A stretch of 10,775 nt of DNA, from positions 1 to 10,775 of the forward strand of contig JABMRZ010000150.1 in NCBI GenBank assembly GCA_013202315.1, written 5' to 3'. The notes beneath the pieces were generated by a model. That model had not been told where the DNA came from, did no database searches, and saw only the letters and a list, made by a program, of their open reading frames with translations. Source of the DNA: Candidatus Tariuqbacter arcticus (GTDB taxonomy: Bacteria > Electryoneota > Tariuqbacteria > Tariuqbacterales > Tariuqbacteraceae). The position numbers and the translations under genes are program-made. Shown here in pieces: positions 5,948 through 10,775 of this stretch; position 1 is the first letter of the stretch, and each line of letters begins with the position of its first letter.

Positions 5948-5982
5948 TGACCAATGACCAATGACAAGTGACAAATGACAAC
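5948..5982 (+). repeat. Heptamer tandem repeat, TGA every 7 bases
   Basis: Five units follow in perfect phase: TGACCAA, TGACCAA, TGACAAG, TGACAAA and TGACAAC. The in-phase units just before are TGAGACA (5934-5940, beginning with the gene's own stop codon) and TAATAGA (5941-5947). TGA recurs in every unit, giving stops in all forward frames. Confidence 0.7.
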
Positions 5983-6018
5983 AATATTTGTCTTTTTCGT
6001 TAGAATTTCGTAAATTTA

Positions 6019-6024
6019 TATAAT
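6019..6024 (+). promoter_or_regulatory. Candidate -10 element before the Fe-S scaffold operon
   Basis: A perfect TATAAT lies 46 bases before the ATG at 6071 in AT-rich sequence. No convincing -35 hexamer is found 16-18 bases upstream, and it does not fit the Bacteroidetes TAnnTTTG motif, so this is a weak call. Confidence 0.35.
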
Positions 6025-6070
6025 TTAAAATTACTACCATATAACATAAACCGTAATATCAGTTTACCAA

Positions 6071-6751
6071 ATGGCATTACAATACACGGAGAAGGTGATA
6101 GAGCATTTCACCAATCCGCAGAATGTGGGTGAAATCGAAGGCGCCGACGCTCAAGCTACCGAAGGGAGCCCCGCCTGCGGGGATATGGTCACCTTTTCAT
6201 TGAAAATCAATCCCGAAACTCATATAATCGAGGATGTGAAGTTCCGTTCATACGGCTGCGCATCCAACATCGCCACCGCTTCCATGGCGACCACTATGGC
6301 TAAGGGGAAAACTATCGAAGAAGTCAAGGAACTCGGCCATAAGCTGGTGGCGGAAGCGCTGGGGGGACTGCCGGCGGTGAAAATGCACTGCTCAGTGCTG
6401 GCGATGCACGGACTCAAGTCGGCGATTAAGCAGTGGGAAATCGAGCGCGGTTTGTTTGAAGAAGAGAATATCGTCCTCAATGAAAAAACCGTAAAAAAAC
6501 TGCTTAGAAGCGTCATTCATCCTCAAACCGGCGAAAACATCGTCAAGATGGGTTTAATGAAATGGGTGAAAATTGACGGCGACAAGGTGTTTGTCGAAAT
6601 ATCGATGGGGGATACAGACTCGATGTTTGCGGATAATATCTATGAGGAAACAGTGGAAGCGCTGGAAAAGATGAAATGCTGCGGTCAAGCGCTGGTCAAG
6701 GTTGTTTCAAACAGCGGTAAGCTTTTGAAGGATAATGGTGATGTACTCTGA
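6071..6751 (+). CDS. IscU-type Fe-S scaffold fused to MIP18/DUF59 domain
   Basis: The N-terminal part (1-125) is an IscU/NifU-N scaffold on which Fe-S clusters are built from cysteine desulfurase sulfur. It has HFTNPQNVG (12-20), PACGD (34-38), YGCASN (61-66) and KMHCS (104-108), i.e. cluster ligands Cys36, Asp38, Cys63 and Cys107. The C-terminal part (about 137-215) matches the MIP18/DUF59 fold found in SufT, PaaD and the Mrp N-terminus: VKKLLRSVIHPQTGENIV (141-158), the MGLMKWVKIDG strand region (160-170) and a final VKVVS strand (209-213). The usual DUF59 Cys (GCP motif) aligns with Asp-Ser-Met (183-185), so the thiol is lost there; Cys203 and Cys204 lie elsewhere. ATG 6071 has no SD. The gene overlaps the next scaffold gene by 11 bases. 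It probably combines cluster assembly and hand-over. The scaffold call is firm and the DUF59 call good. Confidence 0.88.
   Translation: MALQYTEKVIEHFTNPQNVGEIEGADAQATEGSPACGDMVTFSLKINPETHIIEDVKFRSYGCASNIATASMATTMAKGKTIEEVKELGHKLVAEALGGLPAVKMHCSVLAMHGLKSAIKQWEIERGLFEEENIVLNEKTVKKLLRSVIHPQTGENIVKMGLMKWVKIDGDKVFVEISMGDTDSMFADNIYEETVEALEKMKCCGQALVKVVSNSGKLLKDNGDVL
6727..6732 (+). promoter_or_regulatory. SD deciding the start of the second scaffold gene
   Basis: GAAGGA lies 8 bases before ATG 6741 but only 2 before the in-frame ATG 6735, so 6741 is preferred. It sits inside the preceding coding region, consistent with coupled translation. Confidence 0.6.
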
Positions 6752-7118
6752 AAAGTACCTCAAGCATTTTCAGAATCCTCAAAATATCGGCGATGTTCTT
6801 GAACCTGACGGAGCCGCTGATGTCAAGCATGAAGGCGGCGGATGTTTAGACCGGGTGAGAATGACAATGAAAGTCGAGGATGATATCGTAGTTGATATCA
6901 GATACAAGCTGCGCGCTTGCAGCGGGACAATCGCCGCCAGTTCCGCCGTCACCTCTCTCGCTAACGGCAAATCCGTTTCTGAAGCGGATGATATTCAAAT
7001 CGCCGATGTTTTGCAAGAGCTGGGCGGTGTTCCCGAAAAGAAAATGCACAGCGTGGAATTGGCGGTCAAGGCGCTGAACGAAGCAATCGCCGATTATCGC
7101 CGGAGGGCGGCGGAGTGA
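6741..7118 (+). CDS. IscU-like scaffold paralogue lacking the third cluster Cys
   Basis: A 125-residue IscU/NifU-N fold protein beginning MYSEKYLKHFQNPQNIGDV, the usual family start. It keeps the first ligand region GGGCLD (32-37: Cys35, Asp37) and the second, RACSGT (59-64: Cys60). The third, normally MHCS, reads KMHSVELA (101-108): Ser104 replaces Cys while His103 stays. With two Cys, Asp and His it might hold a labile or differently ligated cluster, or act as a partner of the upstream scaffold rather than an independent one. It overlaps the upstream gene by 11 bases and its own stop TGA (7116-7118) overlaps the GTG start of the next gene, so the three are one translational unit. Two extra codons (from ATG 6735) are possible. 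The family is sure; the role is inferred. Confidence 0.87.
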   Translation: MYSEKYLKHFQNPQNIGDVLEPDGAADVKHEGGGCLDRVRMTMKVEDDIVVDIRYKLRACSGTIAASSAVTSLANGKSVSEADDIQIADVLQELGGVPEKKMHSVELAVKALNEAIADYRRRAAE

Positions 7119-7636
7119 AGCGGGGGATGATTCACCTTTACACCGGCAACGGCAAGGGTAAGACAACCGCCGCGCTGGGTCTGGCGCTTAGAGCCGCCGG
7201 GTGGAAGAAGAAAACCTTGATAATCCAGTTTATGAAGGGTCAGAAATACGGCGAGCTGGAAGCGGTGAAAGCCCTCTCGCCGTATATCACCATCGAACAG
7301 ATGGGGCTGGATACTTTCGTTCATATAGAAGGCCCCACCGAAATCGATTGCCAAATGGCGCAGAAAGGGCTGGCGCGGGCGCGCGAAGCGATGGAAAGCG
7401 GCGATATAGATATTTTAGTCCTGGATGAAATCAATGTTGCCCTGTATTTTAGGTTGTTGGAACTGAGCGAAGTTCTGGAATTGATCGATGATAAACCCTC
7501 GGCTATGGAATTAGTCCTCACCGGCAGGTATGCCCCTCATAAATTGATTGAACGGGCGGATTTAGTCACCAGGATGGAATTGGTCAAGCACTATTTTGAA
7601 CAGGGCGTTCAAGCGCGGACGGGGATAGAACGGTGA
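7115..7636 (+). CDS. cobO: Corrinoid adenosyltransferase, CobO/BtuR (CobA) type
   Basis: This enzyme transfers the 5'-deoxyadenosyl group of ATP to Co(I) corrinoids to make adenosylcobalamin or its precursors, for synthesis or salvage. In 173 residues it shows the P-loop TGNGKGKTTAALG (10-22), Walker B-like DILVLDEIN (99-107), ELVLTGRYAP (132-141) and the closing RADLVTRMELVKHYFEQGVQARTGIE typical of the family (147-172, read in parts). It lacks the ~20-residue N-terminal extension of E. coli BtuR, common in short bacterial forms. The GTG start at 7115 overlaps the upstream stop and has GGAGG (7102-7106) at 8 bases; ATG 7127 is an alternative. Location in an operon with two Fe-S scaffolds is unusual. 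No other cobalamin synthesis gene is in the window, so salvage is as likely as synthesis. Confidence 0.92.
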   Translation: MKRGMIHLYTGNGKGKTTAALGLALRAAGWKKKTLIIQFMKGQKYGELEAVKALSPYITIEQMGLDTFVHIEGPTEIDCQMAQKGLARAREAMESGDIDILVLDEINVALYFRLLELSEVLELIDDKPSAMELVLTGRYAPHKLIERADLVTRMELVKHYFEQGVQARTGIER

Positions 7637-7686
7637 GGCGATTTTTTAATAAATTTTACTTGATTTATTTGTAATTATCGCTGTTA

Positions 7687-7710
7687 TTGCTTATTTTGAT
7701 ACAAAAGCAA
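7687..7710. promoter_or_regulatory. Inverted repeat just upstream of ssb
   Basis: TTTTG (7694-7698), loop ATA and CAAAA (7702-7706) pair; outer TTGC (7687-7690) and GCAA (7707-7710) extend the stem past a 3-base bulge. It ends 5 bases before the ssb SD (GGAGA, 7716-7720). It could be an operator or an mRNA hairpin influencing ribosome access. It is AT-rich, so weakly stable. Confidence 0.35.
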
Positions 7711-7726
7711 ATTTTGGAGAGCTAAT

Positions 7727-8155
7727 ATGGCTTCATTGAATAAAGTTATCTTGATAGGTAACCTCGGGCAAGATCCTGAATTGAAGTACACTCCAAGCGG
7801 TGTCGCTGTTTGCACCTTCTCGATTGCCACCAAACGTACTTGGAATGATCAGGACGGCAATCGGCAGGAGAAAACCGATTGGCACAATATCAAAATTTGG
7901 CGCAAGCAGGCAGAAATCGCCGCTGAATATTTGAAGAAAGGGAAACAAGTCTGTATTGAGGGCAGGCTTGAAACCCATAGTTGGGAACAGGATGGTCAGA
8001 AGAAATATATGACCGAAATTATTGCCCAGAACTTTCAAATGCTAGGCAAAAAGGATGATTCAGGCGGCGGTTCCGAACGCCCGCAAAGCTCGGAAACACC
8101 GCCTTCGGAACCGGAAGAGGGTTCGACGAAAGAGGATGACGACCTGCCATTTTAA
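7727..8155 (+). CDS. ssb: Single-stranded DNA-binding protein
   Basis: SSB coats single-stranded DNA in replication, recombination and repair and recruits partner proteins. The 142-residue protein has the OB-fold from NKVILIGNLGQDPEL (5-19) through FSIATKR (31-37), TDWHNIKIW (50-58) and YLKKGKQVCIEGRLET (68-83) to QNFQMLG (101-107). A flexible acidic tail rich in Ser, Glu and Pro then ends in DDDLPF, the conserved partner-binding tip. Length and order are those of ordinary bacterial SSB. ATG 7727 has SD GGAGA at 6 bases. It stands alone, not between rpsF and rpsR as in many bacteria, so it is probably expressed from its own promoter in the 90-base AT-rich gap after cobO; TTGATT (7660-7665) and TGTTAT (7682-7687) are possible but weak elements. 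Confidence 0.96.
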   Translation: MASLNKVILIGNLGQDPELKYTPSGVAVCTFSIATKRTWNDQDGNRQEKTDWHNIKIWRKQAEIAAEYLKKGKQVCIEGRLETHSWEQDGQKKYMTEIIAQNFQMLGKKDDSGGGSERPQSSETPPSEPEEGSTKEDDDLPF

Positions 8156-8193
8156 GTTAATTTAAGAAAAATTGAAAAACTTGATAAAAAAGC

Positions 8194-8222
8194 TTGACAA
8201 AGTCATAAAAAATTCTTATTCT
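8194..8222 (+). promoter_or_regulatory. Sigma-70-like promoter for the secreted-protein pair
   Basis: A perfect -35 hexamer TTGACA (8194-8199) and TATTCT (8217-8222, 4 of 6 to TATAAT) are 17 bases apart. Transcription would start near 8229, about 280 bases before the next start codon. It is the best -35 match in the window. Confidence 0.55.
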
Positions 8223-8510
8223 TTATAAGCAGCGAAATATTGAAGGGGGGAAACATACGCATTTTTCGTATTCTTTTGATAATAATGAACTTAATTTCAG
8301 ACGAATTTAGGCAGTCTGAGGCTATTTAGGTTTAGTGCGTCATATTTCTGTGATTAGTTAAGCCGCAATACCAAAAAAATAATTTAATTAAATAAATTTT
8401 TAATAAATATGTTTTTTGTTCGATTTTAAAGGAGGTGGTTAAATCACAATAACTTGTTCAAGATTTGAAATTAAATGTAAAAAAATACCCCTTCATTTAA
8501 GGAGGATAGG
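8223..8510 (+). other. Long AT-rich leader with hairpins and an extra SD
   Basis: This stretch has no gene. Visible elements are ATACG/CGTAT (8255-8259, 8267-8271, 7-base loop), TCAGAC/GTCTGA (8297-8302, 8314-8319, 11-base loop), an A/T-only run around 8377-8410 and an orphan SD at 8428-8438. TGAAGGGG (8241-8248) is exactly complementary to CCCCTTCA (8488-8495), which lies just before the real SD (8499-8505). This may be a structured 5' leader. It matches no riboswitch class I recognise. Confidence 0.4.
8428..8438 (+). promoter_or_regulatory. Orphan strong Shine-Dalgarno sequence
   Basis: AAAGGAGGTGG is complementary over ten bases (AAAGGAGGTG) to the usual 16S rRNA 3' end, yet no usable start codon follows at normal distance. 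The nearest, TTG 8454, is 15 bases away and opens only four codons. It may be a ribosome standby site or the remnant of a lost leader ORF. Confidence 0.4.
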
Positions 8511-9326
8511 ATGTTAAAAAAATTCCTCGTTTTAAGTTTAATCATCACATTTTCAGCTTTGCCGCTGATGGCGGCAGAATCTGAGCCATCCAACACCGTC
8601 GGCTTCATCTCTTTCGAGAGTGCAGAAGGCGCTTGGGTTCCGTTCGCCTTCCCCTTCTCTTACTACACCGATGGGCATGTCTACACCACCACGCTTGGTG
8701 AGTGTTTAGGCGGGAACTGGTTCGAAGGCACACTTGGGACCGGCGACCGGATTTGGGATCAGAACCTTATGGGTTATGTGTTCAATTTTAATGGTAATTG
8801 GGTCGGCGCTTTCACAGATATTACTCCCGGGCGCGCTTACTGGGCGTATGTGATTCCTGGCAACCCCACCGTTACCGGAGTCACAGCGGGTGAAGTGGAT
8901 ATGAATCCACTAAATATGGGAACAATGGAGTCTGGATTGTATAATCCAGTCGGTCTGCGCGAACCGGGCGCAGTAATGCTCGGAAACTCCAATTTGTTAG
9001 AGAGCGGCTTCACCGGGGGCTCACTAGGTTCATCCGACCGAATTTGGGATCAGAACCTTATGGGTTATTCATTCTATTTGATCCCCCCCGGCACTTGGGT
9101 AGGAGGATTAGTTACCCCGGGTTTAGAAGGCGGACATGCGCTTTGGGTTCAGGTTCTACCCGGTAATCCCAGCTTTGAATGGACTTACATTCCCCTCGGC
9201 AATGTCGGTCCTAGTCCTGAATCTATAATTATCACTCCCGAAATTGAGAAACCTGTTCCGGTTAATACAGACCCCAATCGGGTTCTGCGTAAAGTTGGTA
9301 CAGCGCCGGCTTCAGGCACAGACTAA
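8511..9326 (+). CDS. Secreted protein with two homologous ~100-residue repeats
   Basis: No named function is recognised. The signal peptide is 1-22 (LPLMAA). Two related halves follow. Each has a PF...Y or LG segment, then DRIWDQNLMGY (79-89 and 176-186), a Gly-Trp-Val stretch (GNWVGAF 95-101; GTWVGGL 194-200), an aromatic segment (AYWAYVIPGNP 109-119; ALWVQVLPGNP 210-220) and PGNP at the end. This suggests two beta-rich modules of a surface or extracellular protein. The tail 237-271 is low-complexity, rich in Pro and Thr, with no T9SS sorting domain or anchor. ATG 8511 has SD AAGGAGG (8499-8505) at 5 bases. The stop TAA is followed directly by TGA (9324-9329). The next gene starts 44 bases after the stop with no terminator between, so the pair is probably co-transcribed from 8194-8222. 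Confidence 0.8.
   Translation: MLKKFLVLSLIITFSALPLMAAESEPSNTVGFISFESAEGAWVPFAFPFSYYTDGHVYTTTLGECLGGNWFEGTLGTGDRIWDQNLMGYVFNFNGNWVGAFTDITPGRAYWAYVIPGNPTVTGVTAGEVDMNPLNMGTMESGLYNPVGLREPGAVMLGNSNLLESGFTGGSLGSSDRIWDQNLMGYSFYLIPPGTWVGGLVTPGLEGGHALWVQVLPGNPSFEWTYIPLGNVGPSPESIIITPEIEKPVPVNTDPNRVLRKVGTAPASGTD
8751..8777 (+). repeat. 27-base perfect direct repeat, copy 1
   Basis: Identical base for base to 9042-9068. It encodes the last nine residues (IWDQNLMGY) of the DRIWDQNLMGY motif; the flanking Arg codons differ (CGG against CGA). Confidence 0.85.
9042..9068 (+). repeat. 27-base perfect direct repeat, copy 2
   Basis: Second copy of 8751-8777, 291 bases downstream and in the same reading frame (97 codons apart). 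The surrounding module sequence has diverged widely at protein level. Confidence 0.85.
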
Positions 9327-9360
9327 TGATTAAATCGAAAAAAAATAATTCATAATATTT

Positions 9361-9365
9361 GGAGG
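9361..9365 (+). promoter_or_regulatory. SD deciding the start of the last gene
   Basis: GGAGG lies 5 bases before ATG 9371. An in-frame TTG at 9359 would place the SD inside the coding region, so 9371 is used. Confidence 0.75.
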
Positions 9366-9370
9366 TAACA

Positions 9371-10537
9371 ATGTTTACTCCGAAAAGGTTTGTAATCTGT
9401 TTATTAGTTTTAGGAATTCTTGGCGGTTGGCTGACAGTTACCGCTCAGCCCCAGAATAATCCGCTGGTATTTCACACATTTACCGACTTAACTTTCACGG
9501 TCGGGCTTCCCATATTGTTTGAAAACTTTTCCGGTATCACAAACCCCGCTGAAGACGGCTGGATTCTTCAGTTCGTTTGCGCCGGTGATGACGGTTTTAT
9601 CGATCCGCCGGTGTTATTCGGTCTAGATATAGGAATGCCCACAGGGGATGATTTTCTGGCTGATGCTACTCAGAACAGTATGAGTTTTGATTATGTCAAT
9701 GGTGGAATGTTAACATTCCCGGGCTGTTATATGGGGTGGTACGCGCTTGTATGCTTGGAAGCAGGGACCGGCACCGAGCCGGTGATTAATTGCGGTGATT
9801 ATGTTTATCTCCGCGCCTTCAATTCCGACCATTGGTCGACCGCTACCTGGTATGCCGATTTAGTCACTTGTGACTTAGGCGATGCGCCATTCCTAGTTCC
9901 ACCTGGTAACAATAATCCTGTTGATGTTTTCGGTTGTGATATTAACCCGGACTATATCTTGCCCGTTGAGTTGATGTCATTCACCGCGACTCCGGGCAAT
10001 AACATGGTAACCTTGGAATGGGTAACCGCATCCGAATCCGAAAATAAGTGTTTCCACATCTACCGCAACGATGAGGAAATCGTTGAAATCGAGACCAAAG
10101 CGGTCGGCGGCGAAAGCTCCGAACCCCTCACCTACACTTATATCGACCGTCAGGTGACCAACGGCTTGGAATATACTTACCAGTTGACCGCCGAGGACAT
10201 CAACGGCGTTGAATGCGACCTCGATGAAGTTGAGGCTGTTCCTTCCTGGGATCCCGATTATGTGGTAACCGAATATCAGCTTCATCAGAACTATCCCAAT
10301 CCCTTCAACCCCGGCACCACCATCGAATACGATGTGCTTGAGAGCGGCAAAGTCTACCTGTCCATCTACAATATCAAGGGACAGGAAGTCGCCAAGCTGA
10401 TCGACGGCGAATACAAGGTCGGCGGTTTGAAGCATGTTTGCTTCTGGAGCGCTGAAGCGCTTTCATCCGGGATTTATTTCTATCAAGTCCGGGTCAATGA
10501 CTTCAAGTCCACCAAGAAGATGGTTTTAGTTCAATAA
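9371..10537 (+). CDS. Secreted protein with Fn3-like domain and T9SS-type sorting tail
   Basis: An exported protein of 388 residues with unknown specific role. The signal peptide is 1-25 (hydrophobic 8-20, probable cut TVTA|QPQ). Residues 26-195 form a Gly/Asp-rich domain of no recognised family, with several Cys (70, 119, 128, 141, 167, 189) that could form disulfides. Residues 198-290 look like a Fn3 fold: LPVELMSFTATPGNN, VTLEWVTASESEN, FHIYRND, YTYIDRQV and EYTYQLTAEDING. Residues 303-388 are the C-terminal sorting domain of FCB bacteria: NYPNPFNPGTTIEY (307-320), LSIYNIKGQEV (330-340), WSAEALSSGIYFYQV (359-373) and KKMVLVQ at the end. Such tails direct export by the type IX system and attachment or release at the surface. 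It follows the other secreted-protein gene and is closed by a strong terminator. Confidence 0.9.
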   Translation: MFTPKRFVICLLVLGILGGWLTVTAQPQNNPLVFHTFTDLTFTVGLPILFENFSGITNPAEDGWILQFVCAGDDGFIDPPVLFGLDIGMPTGDDFLADATQNSMSFDYVNGGMLTFPGCYMGWYALVCLEAGTGTEPVINCGDYVYLRAFNSDHWSTATWYADLVTCDLGDAPFLVPPGNNNPVDVFGCDINPDYILPVELMSFTATPGNNMVTLEWVTASESENKCFHIYRNDEEIVEIETKAVGGESSEPLTYTYIDRQVTNGLEYTYQLTAEDINGVECDLDEVEAVPSWDPDYVVTEYQLHQNYPNPFNPGTTIEYDVLESGKVYLSIYNIKGQEVAKLIDGEYKVGGLKHVCFWSAEALSSGIYFYQVRVNDFKSTKKMVLVQ

Positions 10538-10558
10538 TGCGGCTTTTTTTTAGAAGCT

Positions 10559-10592
10559 AAAGCGGGATCGAATTTTCGGTCCCGCTTTTTTT
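10559..10592 (+). terminator. Strong intrinsic terminator
   Basis: AGCGGGATCG (10561-10570) pairs with CGGTCCCGCT (10577-10586) over 10 bp with a single G-U pair and the loop AATTTT. Seven Ts (10586-10592) follow and matching As precede. It lies 21 bases after the stop of the last gene and ends its transcript. Confidence 0.92.
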
Positions 10593-10604
10593 GTGTGAAG
10601 AATG

Positions 10605-10625
10605 GGCTGTAGGCTGTAGGCTGTG
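10605..10625 (+). repeat. Heptamer tandem repeat, TAG every 7 bases
   Basis: GGCTGTA, GGCTGTA and GGCTGTG are three units in perfect phase. TAG occurs at 10610 and 10617; the third unit gives TGG instead. The tract lies just beyond the terminator. Confidence 0.6.
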
Positions 10626-10682
10626 GGGTATTGAAATTCAATGTTATAACTATGCTTGAAAAGAATTTCCGATCTTCATCAA

Positions 10683-10745
10683 CTCGTCATTCCGGCTTAT
10701 CCGGAATCGTTCTCCTTGTTTTTCAAAAGGATGGATTCCCGCTTT
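10683..10745. repeat. Dispersed palindromic repeat-like element
   Basis: ATTCCGG (10689-10695) and CCGGAAT (10701-10707) form a 7-bp stem. A second stem pairs GGAATC (10703-10708) with GATTCC (10734-10739), and within it TCCTT (10713-10717) with AAGGA (10727-10731). The CGTCATTCCGG...GGATTCCCGC pattern resembles intergenic repeat families in many bacteria. It may continue to the window edge. Confidence 0.45.
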
Positions 10746-10775
10746 CCAGTCTGTCCGACAATGTGTTAAATCAAA

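Noticed and set aside
5948..5982. CRISPR-like array
   Set aside because: Units are 7 bases with no spacers and no cas genes are nearby; it is a simple tandem repeat.
6735..6740. ATG 6735 as start of the second scaffold
   Set aside because: The SD would be only 2 bases away; ATG 6741 has 8-base spacing and gives the standard family N-terminus.
7687..7704. TTG-N12-CAA upstream of ssb as a Rex operator
   Set aside because: Only the outer triplets and a few inner positions match the Rex consensus (about 10 of 18 by eye), and ssb is not a known Rex target.
8428..8468. Small leader ORF using the strong SD at 8428
   Set aside because: No start codon lies at a workable distance; GTG 8435 overlaps the SD and TTG 8454 gives four codons.
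9977..10435. 152-codon open frame on the reverse strand
   Set aside because: It lies fully opposite the Fn3 and sorting domains of the recognised secreted protein and has no SD or family motif.

Overview
The window reads as chromosome of a bacterium of the Fibrobacteres-Chlorobi-Bacteroidetes (FCB) superphylum or a related uncultured lineage. The main reason is the last gene (9371-10537): a secreted protein with a Fn3-like domain and a C-terminal NYPNPFNP...G.Y.Y.V...K...K.VL.Q tail, typical of type IX secretion (T9SS) sorting domains. Three secreted proteins, moderate GC content, strong Shine-Dalgarno (SD) sites at several genes and several TTG/GTG starts fit such a lineage. Genus cannot be told from this sequence. 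All genes lie on the + strand.

Layout. 1-195: intergenic, with hairpins and a likely promoter that overlaps a Rex-operator-like element. 216-1181: electron transfer flavoprotein alpha subunit (etfA). 1303-2139: HAD phosphatase of the mannosyl-3-phosphoglycerate phosphatase type, with an unusual Asn in motif I. 2140-2403: a repeat-rich spacer. 2404-3042: redox repressor Rex, overlapping by 4 bases a homocysteine S-methyltransferase domain protein (3039-3896). 4021-4497: abutting HicB antitoxin and HicA toxin genes. 4557-5936: secreted protein with seven ~51-residue repeats, probably a seven-bladed beta-propeller, plus a Fn3-like end. 6071-7636: overlapping cluster of an IscU scaffold fused to a MIP18/DUF59 domain, a second IscU-like scaffold lacking one cluster Cys, and a CobO/BtuR-type corrinoid adenosyltransferase. 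7727-8155: ssb. 8156-8510: AT-rich spacer with a good sigma-70-type promoter and a long leader. 8511-9326 and 9371-10537: two secreted proteins, probably one transcript, ending at a strong intrinsic terminator (10559-10592). The window ends in dispersed-repeat-like palindromic sequence.

How the genes may work together. Rex (NADH/NAD+ sensing) and ETF (flavin electron transfer) are linked in other bacteria, and the TTG-N12-CAA element over the etfA promoter suggests the same here. The Fe-S cluster is the most unusual gene group: a fused scaffold and an altered paralogue, translationally coupled to a corrinoid enzyme gene. The homocysteine methyltransferase and the adenosyltransferase both touch one-carbon/corrinoid metabolism but are not in one operon.

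The most unexpected non-coding signal is a set of intergenic tandem repeats with a 7-base period. They differ in sequence, but three of them carry a stop codon in each unit or nearly each unit (TAA, TGA or TAG), all on the coding strand. Because 7 is not a multiple of 3, such a tract puts stops in all three forward frames. No phage, IS element, CRISPR array, rRNA or tRNA was found.
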